This document shows positions 1 to 14,800 of a stretch of 64,000 bases of DNA, piece after piece. The notes under the pieces are model-generated. The model did no database searches. It saw only the letters and a program-made list of their open reading frames with translations, and was not told the origin of the DNA. Numbering within the stretch: position 1 is the stretch's first letter; each line of letters starts with the position of its first letter. The stretch is from Balanoglossus misakiensis (taxonomy: Eukaryota; Hemichordata), in the NCBI GenBank assembly GCA_040954595.2, contig CM082585.2, positions 7,068,001 through 7,132,000 of the forward strand. Direction: 5' to 3'. Both the position numbers and the translations under genes were made by a program.

Positions 1-284
1 TTTGCAATGTTATGAGCTTTTGAGTGGGCCCCTTAAGATCTTGTTCTATCTGCTTACTCTCACGTATACGTCTGTTTCACTGTGATTTGCAAGTCTCTCT
101 GTGTGGCTGGGCTGCATGGGAAGAAAAGCTTTTAGCCTGGCTGCACTTCAGAACATTACAGGCTGAGTGGAGAAGAATTTCTACCACGTAGTGGTAACGC
201 TGTCACACAGACATGCCAGAAAATCGCAACCACACCTTGTCAGCGGAAGACATCATGAACGTGAATTTTTTCTTGTACTTTCAG

Positions 285-326
285 GCGCTGGATCCTACTC
301 TGACTCAAGCGGTTCTCCCGTCAAAG
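285..326 (+). CDS. Candidate upstream exon, 42 nt
   Basis: A pyrimidine-rich tract ending TTTCAG precedes the segment and AAAG|GTAAGT follows it, both near consensus. The 42 nt are open in phase 0 (ALDPTLTQAVLPSK), the phase needed to splice to the second IQCJ-SCHIP1 exon at 15927. A second frame (SYSDSSGSPVK) is also open. It may be an exon of a longer isoform starting upstream of the window, or belong to another gene. Transcript data would be needed. Confidence 0.35.
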
Positions 327-3300
327 GTAAGTTATTATTTTCCTTTCCTAAGATATCCTACATTACCCCCAAGAAGTTGAAGCATGTAAGATCTTGTAAT
401 TGATACTCAAAACACATACTGTATTAGATCAACATGGTGCTGTGACTGTTGCCGAGTCTGAACATTAGCTTTCTCTTGCAACGATGCAGAGCGAAAACAT
501 TTTTGCTAGAACTTTGTTTGGAACTACCACTGAAATGTCTAATCATATTGTAGAGAAATACAAACAAGTACATGTTTATTATATGTCAATACTCGGGGAA
601 TATATGAGAGAATAATGGAATACAGTTGTATGTGTCAGAATGCTGGAAAATAATCTTTAGAGAATACCATATAGTGAATAGGCTGTTTCATAATGTATTA
701 GCCCACCTGGTTTTAATGGTGCTAATCAGTTAGATATCACAGAAAGGGATATTTATGGGCCCTGTCAAAAGCTTAATTGAAGTGTCATTGTGGTATCGCG
801 TATCTGCACATAGCTGATGATGAGACTGGTGATAATAATATAGAGCGTGTTAGGCTATTCCACTTATGGTAATCTTAATCAGTGTATGGTAGACTACCTT
901 TAGTCTTGACGTGAATTTCAAAATCACCTGGAATGATGGATAGAAATCATAAAAACGTGACATAATTTGGAATAGTTTTATGCGTCTTACTATTCTTTAG
1001 ACCTCTAATGGTCTCTCTCTGATGGAAAACATATACATGTACCTCTCTTGCCTGACTGTCGGTGGAAATTTTCAGAAATCATTTACACTAATTAAATGAA
1101 TAAGTGCAGTAGAAATTACCGGTACAATAGCGTACGTGGTGAATTTTCTGTAAAGGCGTCCTTATTTCCAAAATCATGCTATGCTAAGTGATTTGGCATG
1201 AATCATTGTAGTATAGATGTGTGTGTCTCACCCACACATGGTAAATTGATGATAGCCGACATGCAGTGTTCTTGCACTGATATTTGTATTTATTGTAATG
1301 ACATTTAGGAAGCCATGTCTGCTATTAGCAGGCTTACCATAGGGCTGTCCATCATGATTCAGTTCAATAGAAAGCGGCCTTTAATTATTTTTGACTTGTA
1401 AACCGTAAGAATAGACTTAGAAACCTCCAGTCTGCAGAACTGAAAAAGTGATAACAGTGGTCCTGCATACAAATTGATTTTGCATACAGATTCTACCGTA
1501 TAATACGTACATTTATGATTCAATCCCATTCGACATTTGGAGAGTGTTTTTTTACAGCAATTCAACTCTCCCATGTTTTCACATGTGTATTTTTAAGCTT
1601 CTTAGGATTTCCTTTGTGACCAGATCGTGTCCATAACATGACATGACAGTGACATAATCCTGGGATGGCTAGGAATTTCTTGTTGAGGGAGAGTGAAACT
1701 TTTCAGCTCATTGCCAAAAACAATTCAGTGAGAAGAGATAAGCTTATATTGGTGTATAGATCACAGCAGTAGGACCTTCAACTTTGTTATCTTATGGACA
1801 AATTACGCTATCAACATGGTTATTAATTTAGATCAATGCTATCCTTTGTCAGGGATAGGTTCAGGTACCCGAAGGCTCTCTGAGCTCTGCATTAACTTTC
1901 TGTACATGATGCTGTGTCAATCAAACTACGTGAAGGGTAATATTGTCGGCTTTACAGTGTGGTACTGAAAAGACGGCATTTCATCTGAGCCATCGGAATG
2001 GATGGAGACTTCATTATCACTTGCAATTGACACAGCTTCCCATTGCCGTTGCCTAGCAAAACGCTGCAGCAGTTTACATGAGTCAGAATGCTTCACATTT
2101 ATACTCCTTTGATAACTGTGTGCCAGTTTAGTACTATGCATTTGAAGAAACTGGATCGCCATGATAGAGTGGGCCAGTATATGCACTGGATGCATTTTTA
2201 GATATTTGCATCATTTGTTGTATATAAAAGCTCATCGATTGGTATCACTATGATTTCAAAACCAAGAAGAGATCCCTTTATCTTTTTTTGAAAATTAATG
2301 TTGGCAATTTCCTCCATTTTAATCTGTGTGATGGACAAGTTACAAGAAATGTAAGTTACTCTACTGTAATTTGAACATGGTGTAAAATGACAGGGAAGGT
2401 GAAATGCTTGATTCACAGGAATGTGCTCTAGTGTTGAAAAGGAATGGTTTTACAATGAACTGATTACAGTATTCTTCTATTTATTCAGATCATGCACACA
2501 ACATCTCGAAAAATTTGAAAATGTCATAGTTTAGCCAATATGGTAAAGTATTTGTGTGTATGGATTGGTTGTAAAGAAGTTAGCAGTATTAATTTGATCT
2601 CGTTGAAAAGGTGTTTGCATTTCACACCTCGCGCTGTATAATTTGATATATCCAGAATAAAATGGAATCAAATTGGTTATTCTCATATTGCTAACGTATA
2701 TACGGAACATTCAGGGAGCCCAAAATTATGCAATAAATATGCATGATCAACACACTTAGGATGCACAATCATGCATATTTCTATATCCAAGTAACAACGA
2801 TTTTCTTTAATTAGCATATTGTTGTGACAATCGTATTATCCATTGGTTTCACTCTTCAGTAGCTGTTTTCATACATGAAATTCTGATGCAATTAATTGTT
2901 TTGTGTTATCTCAGCATAGAAGATTGCTGTGTATTTGATACACAATATTTTCTTTTGTGGACTCAGTTATTATGTAGCTGAATTGGGTGTTATCTCCAAA
3001 TGGTTTATGATTATAGATTGCGTCTGCATCTCACAATAGCCACTTTCCCAGTCAACCAGAATATTTAATGAAGGTATTGATTACTTGTCTGTGACATGTT
3101 TTGATAAATTGCCTCCATTCTTGGGTTTTCAATGATTAAGTCGCCGTCTGGATTTCAGTGATTACGTCGCCGTCTGAAGTGATGCTTGCCCTCTTTCAGT
3201 GGTAAATTAAAAGTATTTGGCCTGCTTAGCAAAATAATTGACAGAGTGACAAAGTTAACTACATAAATTTTTTCAGTTGTGTTCATTTTCATTAAGAAAT

Positions 3301-4081
3301 ACCGATATACGATGATTGTATGGTTATATACTAGTACATGAAAACACGGGATCGGCTTATAAACTGCTGTACCCATTTTCAATTGTGATTTTAAGTAATA
3401 TTTTTACATACATGTATACATGTACTGGTATTTAGAAATTATATTAGTTTATTACCACAGTATATGACAATTTATGTGGGTCTTTACATTAAAAATGTAT
3501 GTGTTAGTTGGCATAGATGTCATATGCGTAATTCCCTGAAGATTTTTAATCAAAGAAAAAAGATGAATTTCAAGGTGTGCTGTATCGAAAGTGACTCACC
3601 ATCACTCCTTGATTTAATAAGGCCAGCAGGTGGCAATGACCTTAGCAATGACTTTACTGCAGGCAATGCATTAACTACAAATTGGAACAAATCATTCTGC
3701 AGTCAATAGAAGTATATGTACGGCCCTGACATAGCCCTTGAACTATGTTTCAATTTTCATGATTACATTATCAGTGTGATTTCATGTTCCTTTTCTTGTA
3801 AGAATACTATTAGTTTTGGTGATCACTGCAGTTGGATGTTCAAACTTGAAGAAAACTCTGGGCCCCATGTCATTTCTCCTATAGAGCCAAATTATCTCAA
3901 ATTGACAAGAATCGATTCGAAGAGAGAGTATGTGACCAAACTTATTTGTTTTTAAGTGAAGTACAGAAAGTTTTATTGCTCAAGCCTTTTAAATTTATAT
4001 CTCACAGGCGCAGCGCTACCGCAGAAATGGAATTTGTAATTCTGAACACAGTAAAGTTTCCGAAAAAATATCAGATTACTT

Positions 4082-4155
4082 CTTGCCATCAACCAAAATA
4101 CCCTTTTGGGCAGGACTCTTGCACCATCAGCCCAAAATACCTTCTGGACACGACT
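4082..4155. repeat. Tandem duplication, about 36-bp unit
   Basis: Unit 1 (4082-4117, CTTGCCATCAACCAAAATAC...) and unit 2 (4118-4155, CTTGCACCATCAGCCCAAAA...) are adjacent diverged copies both ending GGACT or CGACT. Confidence 0.7.
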
Positions 4156-7100
4156 GTTATTATCTTGAGTTTTCGTCATCTATTGGAATAAAATTGGATT
4201 ATGTTTCACCACCTGGTGCATTGATTGCGTCCATTGCCTGGATCAAGTTTACTGCTTACGGGGCTGTTCTTTATATACATGTACTTTGAATTTCAATTTT
4301 GTTCAGTTCCTGTCTGATTTTACTTCATTGTAGATGGCTCTTCACTGCTTAAAATTTAACCTCAAAAATGGCTTTTTATATTGGCATTTGAGGTGTATAA
4401 TAATAGAGTTATACAAAAATATGGCAATTAATGTATTGACCTGGACTTCTTCTGTTGGAGAAGCTACAGTACATGGTATACTGGATGTGCCCCAGCATAT
4501 GGTGTGTCGACTAGACTATATCCACGGAGTCCTTGTCCATTCATGGCCGAATCTAGTGAATAATTTCAAATTGTAGTATGACATGAAGATGTATTAGCTC
4601 AACTTCCTTCCAGGACTGATGGAATGACCAGAACTGAATGATCTATTTAAATGTTAGGAGAGTTTACGTTTGCTGAAGTAAAGACAGTCCTTGTCTCATA
4701 ATTTCATGGATACTTTAATGTATTTCCGGGATAGGCAGCTGAATTTGAAGATGGGAAAGTGACTGTGGGAAAATAAGCTTCTGTCGTGTTAGGAGTGTAT
4801 GATTTGCGCTTGGAGCATTTTGTTGTAGTTTGTACAGCTGAATTCTATCAAAAATACACAGAAATAAATCTTTTGAATGTTTGGTCATATATATACCCAC
4901 CGGTAATAAAAGATTGATAGCTGAAGATTCCATAAAATGCGCAAGGCTTTCAAGGAGGAATTTTATGAAAACTCGATATCTGTGTTCAGGTTGTCGTTTC
5001 TGTGTGGAACCAATTAGATGTTAAAACTCTCAGATGTAATGTCCCCAAAACAAATAGCTTAGCGGAAGTTATAAATGCCATGTATTGATATCGTGAGAGT
5101 TGCTTTCAAGCTGCTTCTGTTTGCATCATCAAGTCTGGTAATATCTAATAGTACTGCTTGCTATCTCAGGGTTTTATTTTAAATGAAAGTTCAACCTGTG
5201 AGATTCTGAAAATGTGCATTGAATCTTAGCATTTATTGCCAGAAGCCAGCGTATTTCCAAGGTGACGTTTGTCAGTTGCACAACTTAAGAGGTTTGCTAT
5301 TAGAAGTGTCGCTTCAGTCACGATTATTACTCATCACACACTCGAGGAGTTCAAAATGTTGAAATATCAAAAGTCACAGACGTTACAAATTAATGATATA
5401 TTTCATCTTCCTTACTAAAAGCTGTGATTCACAAAAAAGACGAATAACAAAAATAGCGAAAAAAGAGTGTGGCTAAATAAGACTGATCTAATACCTTGAA
5501 TTGATGCAGCGACTGATGGGTTTCGCATTACTGCGAGAACAGCCTCTCTCTTGACTGTGCCTGTTGTCATGGTTACTCAGCTTAATGGTGAAAACGTCTT
5601 CCATGTACATATGGATCAGTATTTAATGTGACTAATCCATGGAAGTTGTGGACAAAGCCGAAACCTTACTAATATCTTAGTCATCATCATCCCCTTTTGA
5701 AGTATTCTGATTACCGTGGTATAGTCGGTAGGCCGAAGATGGAGCCTTCGATTGTGGAGTGTCTAATCCACAGAACTACTCAGACATGCATAGATCCCAC
5801 CTGCTTTTAGGAGATGCGGTTGAAGATATGGAAAAGAAGATAAATGTCTGCATGTTCGCCTATTATTACTTTTTATTTCCAACAGAATGGAATATTTCTG
5901 TTTGCTTCTGTATCTGAAGCCATCATCTCATCCGTATCTTGATGACCCATGCATCCATCAGATTCAGCGTTCTGTTGAATTAATGCACACAGATGTATAG
6001 GCCTGTAGGGATAGGACTTTTTTTTAGCAAGGAAGCTTTATTTTATAATATTATCTTATGGGGAAAGATAAATTTATAAACTAGCCCCTTTGAGTGTGCC
6101 GAATTTTATGTGCATTCATAACAAACTTTGAATCGCGTCCGCCCACGCTACATGTATATCATATATGCATGGAGATCGTGAACAGGCAATGAAAAATGTT
6201 GAAATTGTACGGCATTTTGTTTGCACTAGTGAAATGTTGTTTGTGTGAATCTTCCAGAGTGGTTGTAAAACCGAACCCAGTTTAAATGGGTGTGAAATTA
6301 CACCATGAAAATGAGTTTTTGAACCTTTGAACTGCATTTTATAGATTACAGTGCTAATTTGTGAGTGAAAACAGTGGCTAACCCCCTATATGATAAGTGA
6401 AAATCAGTGCAGGCGTAATTTTTACGTTATAGTTTCGCCCAAGATTAAAAAAATTCATGTATCCAGGGGTGGTTGCCATGGATAAAAGGACATGAGACAT
6501 AACAAACATTTGCAAACTTGCATATAATTGGCTCAATTTTGTTAAACTATATAAGAGTGTAGTTGTGCAAGACGATTTTAAGTGAGCAATGCTGTACCAT
6601 GAAGTAAGTTTCCTAAAGTTTTGTCAATAAGAATTTCCTGACATCATTCACAGAGCAAAGCCTCTTATGAAAAGTTGACATGGTAAAAATATCAGCAAAA
6701 TTCATCATTCTAAATGGCTACAAGTTGGTGCAGCAGGATTTTGTAAGCTAATATTTCTTATCATATTGCTAACTGAAATGCTTGACTGACACTTCATGGT
6801 GATTTGTGTTGTGCATATTGAACAGCATCAATTTGTTTTTTTCATACTGGCTGACCATCTTACTTGATGCTAGGGGCTTTTAACGCTTTCAACCGTTAAC
6901 TTTTGCACGCAAAATTGAGCACCCTAATATTACTTGACTCCCTGCATAACTGGAAGAGCATAAAGTGTGAAAGGGGAGCGTCACTGATACTGGGCTAAAA
7001 TAGTGCTAACATTAGGCTAGTCTGATGCAAGCAACCTATCAGCACTGGCTAGCACTGTGACATTTGCTAACACTAGGCTAGTGTGTGTATCACCATAAGC

Positions 7101-7278
7101 CGGCAGTAGGTTGGTACAAGTTTTGGATTTTGATGGCAGTTCTAACACCAGATCCTCAGTCAGATTTATTGGCTTTTGCATTTCAAAATTATCATTGTCA
7201 AATATCCATAAATAAAGCTGTATTAATTAATCGACATGTGCTGACATAAAGATTCTTTTCTGATGGCATTGAAGAATC

Positions 7279-7297
7279 CCCCCCCCCCCCCCCCCCC
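7279..7297. repeat. Poly-C run
   Basis: About 19 consecutive C residues; similar but shorter runs occur near 59645 and 60840. Confidence 0.95.
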
Positions 7298-10200
7298 ATG
7301 AGAATTTGATCTACCATAGTCTTGCAAGTAGTTTCTGACAGGGACATCATTAGACGATGGACGTGCGAGTCATTTAAAGAGATTTTGCTCCAAACACAGG
7401 AAAAGAGGAAAATATTAAAAGAGTTATGCCTGGAGAGTTTTTAAGTGGACACATATAATTGAATTCACATGATGGTGTGCAATTTAATAGGTGCTTTCAA
7501 AATATTATTGAATTATGACTTTGATGAATGGTGATATTAATTGTCTCTTAACAAAAAGTTTCTTTCTGAGTGGGGCATATGTACAGTATTATATTGCTGT
7601 GATTATGCTTTTATTGGAAGGGCCATTATATCCATATTTCAGCTTTTGCCATTATCTTTTTACTGACAGAATGGGTTGGAGACCACTTCAAGTTACAAAA
7701 ACGAAAAATCATATTCTTTACCCAGAGTGGATCTGGGCCTGCTTGATGTATATAAATAGTCAGTCACTGAGCATTCTGGTAGCTCTAAAAGCTCAGCTGT
7801 AACAATTGTACAGTTACTCTGTACATACATGTGCAGACACTGGTGTTGTGAGTTCGAGTCCAGTCAGTTTTCTTCTAAGGATATGACATACAGAAATGAA
7901 CCTTTTCAGGAATATTTTTCCAATAACACCAGAATCAGCATTTTTCCGTGTTTATCCTTTTGCTGCTATTTGCATTCTGTATAATAGACACATGTATGAA
8001 TATGGATGACACTAAAAAATCCGGGGAAAAAAAAGCTGGACCAATAATATTTTTGTGTGGACTTATTTGACAAAAAAGACTGGTGAAATCTCCTAAAAGC
8101 TGAGTGTAAAGTTTGAGTGGTAGAGTAGCAGCACTGAAAATAGACAACCAGTTTTGCAGTCTGGAAAGGGAAAGGGAAATGTTTGAAATTCTGTGCATGG
8201 AGCAGGGTTTGCTGACATACATGCACATCAGTGCTAAATGGCGGTGCTTCAGGAAGCAGTTATGCCTTGGAAAATTCCATCCAATTTAGCAGTAGGATAA
8301 AGTTTATGGCTATTAAGATTTTCCATTAAACAACTGGCCTCTGCAGCTTAGGTCTGTTAATAATTCCAATCTTCTGGACTGTTTTGTTCAATTCACTGCC
8401 CCAAGAGAAAATACCTTTATGCAGCAAGATGAACAGCTCAATTCACCGGGAGCTTTTGAGAATTTAAAGTTTCCAGTGAAAGAGGAAATGAAGAATGGTA
8501 GGCTGGTATCTAGAAGAAGCAATGTACTGGTACACTTTATCAAATTGTGTTAGTAGTTCGGAGGCAAACCAGTATCCGCCATTTCTGCCGTTAAATGTAT
8601 CCATCTTTTTCAGGATTGTATTTGATCCTCTGCAAACAAATGTCTAATATTAATTTTATCATCAATGATGTTTCACTACCCAACTTATTCATGTGTGATA
8701 TAGCCAAAAATGAAGTCTGGGTTTTATATACTTGTATTTAAAATTTTTAAAATTACTATCTTTAAGAAGACTTGCAATAAAATTTCATTCAATAAATTAA
8801 AGGTAGGAATGAAATGTTAATGAGACTCAAGGCAGAGGAAATATCACAGTTCAAACATTATTTTCTTCTGACCAGAGTCTGCACTAAAACTCACTTCTAA
8901 ATGTGCAATATTTCTGTAGGTTGTAGTTATGCAACCTCGAGATGGTTGATACTCTGCACTTTTAACCCTGCATACATGATTAATTACATGTATGGACTTC
9001 CTGCATACCGTCATAGATTAATTTGAAAATTTTACACTCTGTCTGGCAAAATGAAACCACCTGAACATTGTTCCTGGTGACGGCAGATCTCATAAATGAT
9101 GGCTGACCTGCCAAAGGGCAAGAGATCACCTATGTGGTGTTAGACGGGTATGATATTAAGCTTTTCATATTACCCAACAGCTTAGTTTTTTTACTGACAC
9201 GTGAATCCATGCATATAATGAGATTTTTTGTTGATATTATGCCACCATACTCATGAATAATATTCCTTCATGTACTGGAATGTTGCATTTGCGATGTGAT
9301 TCATACTCATCCAAACCATCAACTGTCAGTAATATTCACTGGAATTTTCACATGCTTTGCAAACTATGGAATTTTCCATGTAGTTTGTGCGTAATTTCAT
9401 TCAAATTAATTAATGAGCTCTTTATGTTATTAATTAAGATTATGCATACTGTTAAGTTGACTTTTAATGCCAAAAGCAAGCATTTACCATTTCCAATAAA
9501 ACTACATTTGGACATAACAGTAGTTGCAACATCATCGAACTCTGGAACACAAACAGTTTGAAATACATCTGAGTGTGCAAATTCTGTGACATGATTGGTT
9601 AGCAATGACGTCATGGACATAATGAGCCATAACAAATATATGTGATGTATTTTTTTTACAATGAACACTTTTTCAAAATTCTTCATCAAGACCTTAATTG
9701 TGAGTAAATGAATGACTGATTGTGACTCAAAAATGCCGTGTTTGCAAATTAACCCAGTACTCTGTGGGTTATATTTCATGTATAATGAGTGTCAAATTTC
9801 TATCCCAATTACAGAGACCTGAATAGAATGATGTCAACTTTCAGACATCAGAAACCAAATTTAAAAGTCTTGTATGCCTTTGGCCTGTCAGTGCAAATAA
9901 ACCACAACAAATTGAGCTCCAAAGATTCACATCCAAATGTTGTGCACAATTTTTAAGTCGTACATTTTTGCTGAAATATCTTGTCCTTTTTCCATGGCAT
10001 ATTTAGAGTTTGTGAATGTTTAACAATCTCTTAAGTTTTTTGACAGAATTATAGTGCTCGTTGAAATAATTTTCCCACACCTGAGTCCTTTCCAAGGGCC
10101 CTGAAGACCATACCATTGATATCGTGGGGAGTAGAAACCACCTTTAATACCCAAATTAAATGTAAACATAGAATCAGCTAAGTATCAGTTTTGATTGAAA

Positions 10201-11459
10201 TTTGTTTATAATTTTTAATAAATCGCAATATGTTGTCGTTTTAATGGCTTTTTAGTGATGTCACAACCAAGATCCCACTGAGCGTGCCAGAATCCAAAGT
10301 GGTTTGGCTTAGTTTTCACTTGAGGAGAGAGGGAGAATGAAATCTGTCATAGTTGACAAATCTTCCTGGAGGCCCTCGCTTCTGTCAAGGAATTTTACCG
10401 CAACTGTAGCAAGCAATCCCAAGGGAGGAATAGAGAGAGAGAAAAGCCAAGGACTTGTTTTCTTCCTGCATTCCATGGCTTTGAAGGATGCCGTATTCTT
10501 GAGCCAGATAATGGAAACCTCATCCTTGTACTCTTTTCTGTCCATCTCCACTCTTTGCCTAAATTTAATTTCTTTGATCATCAAATTATCACCCCAGCCT
10601 TGCATGGATATGGCTCAGATATTATATGCTGTAAATTGCATATTGATAAATTGTTAGCAGTGAGTCATTTTAATTAGTATGTACAGCCATGTCAAATTAA
10701 TATTATGTTTCTGATGTTGGGTTTTCTTCAAAATTGATACCTCTGTCTTCAATTTAAAATCAAACTGTAATTAAAATTGAACTGTAATTAGGTTTTGCAT
10801 TATTGATAATTCTACATTGTAAAAATGGCATACTCAGACTGGGAGTTTGAGGCAAACAAAACCCCAAAAGATGTTTAACAGGAATAATAGAATACACAGT
10901 TGAATTACCCTTTTTTGCCTTAGTGTGATCATGGATAAAATTTATGATCAAGTAATGGTAAAAAATTGTATAAATAATTGCATTATGTACCGGTACATGT
11001 ATGTTGCCCAGTGCTGATGTATCTCTGACCTATCGGCAATGAACAGTTGGCATGGCAACAGTGATGATGACAGAAAATATTGGTGTTGAAAATTGATGTT
11101 GGCCAGACCACCGTCCTCTTTTCCCCTTCAGCTGATTTCATTTTGTTTCAGACGTCAGAAAATTGGTGGTTGTTGGGGGGACTCGCATGGGGACTGTGAC
11201 ATATCATGCCCTCTGAGGTTAGTTTAGCATAGTGATATGGGACACTCTGTGCAAACACAGCTGGTCTCCACCTAACCGCTGAAGAAAAAAAAAACAAGGG
11301 AAGGAAAAAAATATGATGGACAAATGAAGTAATTATTTCTTTAATATCTGCCGATTTATTTTTAGAAGGTAATTACCAAAATGTTGTTGAGAATGCGGGT
11401 AAAGAGAAACAGGTCTGGCGAAGGTAGAGTAGCTTATTAAAAGGTAATTTACTGGGTGA

Positions 11460-11793
11460 TTTGGTTTGTGAAGACAGGAGCGTAGACTGTGTACGCTGCG
11501 TGGCGGTTGAAGAATTGTTTCGGGGAGGATGTGCACTTGGGAGAAGAGCGCAGTCTCTGTTTCACCTGGCCCGTCACGCAGGCAGCGTCAGCCCCCAGTT
11601 GTATGGAAACTTGCAGGGGCTCACGTTTGCCTGGCGCCAGAGAAATTAACATTTGATAACCGGAGTGGATACGGCCTAGCAAAGCTCGAACGCAATCCAG
11701 CCAGCTGGTCAGAGCATGTAACGGTTGTCCCGCGATCCTCACGTTCCATCACATCACTGCGCTAGAGAGAGAGAGAGAAAAAAAACTTTCAAG
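11460..11793 (+). promoter_or_regulatory. Probable promoter and 5'UTR of IQCJ-SCHIP1
   Basis: The 330 bases before the first ATG are richer in G+C and CpG than the flanks and end in a GA-rich leader (GAGAGAGAGAGA then AAAAACTTTCAAG) directly before ATGG. No TATA box is evident and the transcription start cannot be placed. Confidence 0.4.
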
Positions 11794-11871
11794 ATGGTAC
11801 TTGGCTATGATGAGGATATCTTGCAGCTGCGAGCGGACTGCTTCGTGTCGAGGCAACTGGATCTGTATCTG
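11794..11871 (+). CDS. IQCJ-SCHIP1: IQCJ-SCHIP1 coding exon 1
   Basis: Encodes residues 1-26, starting MVLGYDEDILQL, with Asp/Leu-rich character. The donor CTG|GTACAT is weaker than most in this gene. It ends in phase 0 and matches the next exon. The absence of an upstream in-frame ATG and the fit to exon 2 support this start, but homologues are not strongly conserved here. Confidence 0.7.
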
Positions 11872-14800
11872 GTACATATGAAATCATTTATTTTTCATCT
11901 GTTTTAATTTTGTTAATTTGATGCCATGTCGACAAGCTGTCTTTGTTGGTGTGTGTGTTCATACCCTTCTTGAAACCCCTGTGAGCCAATACCTTATTCC
12001 TAGAAAGCAGTGCAAGTGTAAAAAAATGTTTGTATCGGGAATACTTTTCTCTATATATACTTTGTTTAATTAAAATTGCTGTTTATGTATTCTCAATGAG
12101 TATTTGTTGACTTAAATCAGCCCAAAACGTATGTAGTGATGGGGCCTCAACTGTGACAAGTGACAACTGCCATGTTGTACAGGTTTAATCTGTTCAGTTG
12201 GGGTTAATGTTTTTTGCTGATTTGGCAAAAAAATTGTCCCTTGGAGTAATCATTCTAGTGTCGGTGAATTCTGTGAGTGGCACACCCTTTTCAAATAACA
12301 GTCAAACTCAAAGTGAGCTTGTCAGTGTATAAAGTTTTCATCAGGCATTAATATTCTGCTCATCGAAAATAGGCCAGGAATGTGAAACTGTTTGCGAGGT
12401 GAAAACGCCATCCAAAGTTTCTCACTTTGCTTGTGCAACTTGATTAGATAGACCTGTAAGATTTATTTCTGTACTTAAACCACTGGGATTAGAATAATCG
12501 CCTTCTTTAAAGATGTGTCTCAGCAGAATCAGTACCAGTCGAAAGTAATTTTATGGTATACATGTTTCAGAGTTCTGAATATAAAAGAGATCATCTTATA
12601 GGGTGAATTCTGTGATAAAACTTGTGTGTTTTTTTCATTTGTATAAAACATGCGAAAGTTAGACATTTTACGAAGGAGAATTTGTACATGTGGACCTTGT
12701 ATTTTTTGCGGTGTTTATAGAGTCTGAATGTCTTGTCAGGAAGAGCTTCAAATGTTGTCCGTACTGAAAGATATCTCATTGCTGGTCATCATTGGTAATT
12801 GTAAGCTGATTAAATTTTCATTACCTGCGAAAATAGGCGACATAATTAAGATCTAGATGGCTTTGATGAGCGAGTTGTCTTCCGTGTTCTTAGCTGGAGA
12901 GGTGAAAGGGAGGACACAAGTTATTGAGCTGGATGTCGGCAATAAATCAAGATGATTATTTCTTTCATAATGACAAGGATAGCTGCGGTTAAAGAATGGC
13001 GAGCATTTCCTGCAATTAACTAGTTTAAAAGTAATGATGCCGCAGTGTTTAACATTCTTTTCTATTTTTAAGGGAACAAAAATGAACATTTCCTGTGGTA
13101 AACTATGAATTAAGAAAACACTGTCTAGATTGATTCTAGTTTCTAATTATGTGTTGTCGACTGTATTTCCAATTTGTAAGACGAATGGAAAGTCTGTGAT
13201 GACTTTTGTTAAAGACTAGCAAGTCAGCTGACATTTTCACAGGTTCAGAGAATGCACAAAAGTCGTCATTTCCAGACCACTGAAAGACTTCACATTCATC
13301 TACGAATAATCGCTGTAAAAGGGGTGAATCTGTAGAAGTAGCCAGTATGACATCACCATGAGTTAATTAAATGTCTTCGTAACTGACTTCTGGCTCTTAA
13401 CTATAATCACTAGCCCATCCTGTCAGAATCGACTTTAGCTTCCCAATTCTGAACAGCACCTTTTTAATTGAATTTTCACTAGATACAATGTCTGGTGATT
13501 TGTTAAATAAACCAATGTCATAGTTGTGATGCCAATGCTTGTACAGTATAACTGTACTTCACTTTATCATGCTTTGCCGGAATTGGTGATGTCAGATCAG
13601 TTGTCCAAATCGACCGAACGCGCGCACTATCCACACTCTGAATAATCACTGAATCAGGCAATAATATACTGTACAATGTTGTGCTCAACGTATTTTAGCC
13701 ATTTAATATAATTTTAAAAGATTTTAAATGATGACGATTTTATTTTTTGTTAGATGTAGGAGTGACTTCTGTAAAACTTTGTGCAATATCTGCTCTCAGA
13801 GCAAAGACAGTTAGATTAAGGAGATGGAGTAGTTGAAAATCTCCTAGCTCAGTTGGAAAGATTTCGAGCACAGTCAAGTAATTGTGTCTGGCTACCAACA
13901 TGTCATCCTGTATATTGGAGTGAAGGCAAGGTGTATAGCTATAGTGTGAGGTGAATATAAGATGTGCTGACTAGGTACTTTGATGATATTTGTGGCAGGC
14001 TTTTTGGCAATGCAGTGTAACATGGCTATATACAGTGATGTGGGTGGTATGAAATTAAGAATCAAGCCCCTTTAAACCCAGAACCTTTACTCAAGAGTTT
14101 TGTTATACATGTACTAAGGAATAGAAACTTCTGAGTAGTTCTCCCTGAAGAGCAGATGATTTGTATGCAGCTCAGCTTGGGATGATAGCCACTTGATAGC
14201 TGCAACCTTGAACAGAATTGCACGCAGTAACTTGGTAGTAAACACTGGATGATTGGCGGCCGAGCTGAATACTAACACGATTCCCCGGTCTCATCTGAAC
14301 TGTAAATTAAAATAAAATTAGAGTTTGTGCCTGGGAGTTAGGGAAAAACGTGATTTCTAGCCCATTTCCCGGTTTCACAACATCGGCATGTCATCATATT
14401 TTGCCTTGAGCGCTGTTCAGAGGAATTCTGAAGAACATCACTTCGTGAAGAATTTCTTTCTAAAGTTGCTTTGTTAAACTGGAGTGAATCTGATCAGAAT
14501 TGAAACCAGCCATTCATTTCGTTATAATGTAGATGAATGTTGTAAAGTAATGGGTCCTACTATTTCCAAAAGAAACCATGGAGAATACTCTCAAACGATA
14601 GCACATTTTTTTATATAAAATTTGCTCTTTTAAAAGATGAAATGCCTGAAACTTTCTTGAACAAATGCATAAAACATTTCTGTTGTCTGACTCTTCCGTT
14701 CGCCCATTATTTTTTTCATTGCCAGATTGAAAGACTTGATTTACATGATGATATTTTGTGTGAAGAGATTCTTCTGAATAAAGTGGTTCCGGACAGTTTT

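Larger units (their letters stand above)
327..11793. other. Upstream non-coding DNA or long first intron
   Basis: AT-rich sequence without a recognisable gene. It holds a roughly 36-bp tandem duplication (4082-4155), a short direct repeat (3133-3176), a C run (about 7279-7297), a repeated GCTAAC(A/C)(T/C)TAGGCTAGT word (7003-7082), and open frames of 143 (- strand, 9348-9779) and 98 codons (10309-10605) with no known domain. A palindromic CRE-type TGACGTCA lies at 9606-9613. If the 285-326 exon belongs to the IQCJ-SCHIP1 gene, this is an intron of a long isoform. Confidence 0.5.

Noticed and set aside
7846-7866. GAGTTCGAGTCC, a B-box-like word
   Set aside because: No A-box at the right distance; single motif only.
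9253-9779. Overlapping 102- and 143-codon frames on opposite strands
   Set aside because: No recognisable domain or splice context; both are hydrophobic or AT-driven translations.
13849-13890. TAGCTCAGTTGGAAAGA, a tRNA A-box-like stretch
   Set aside because: No matching B-box or stems follow; too weak for a tRNA or SINE call.
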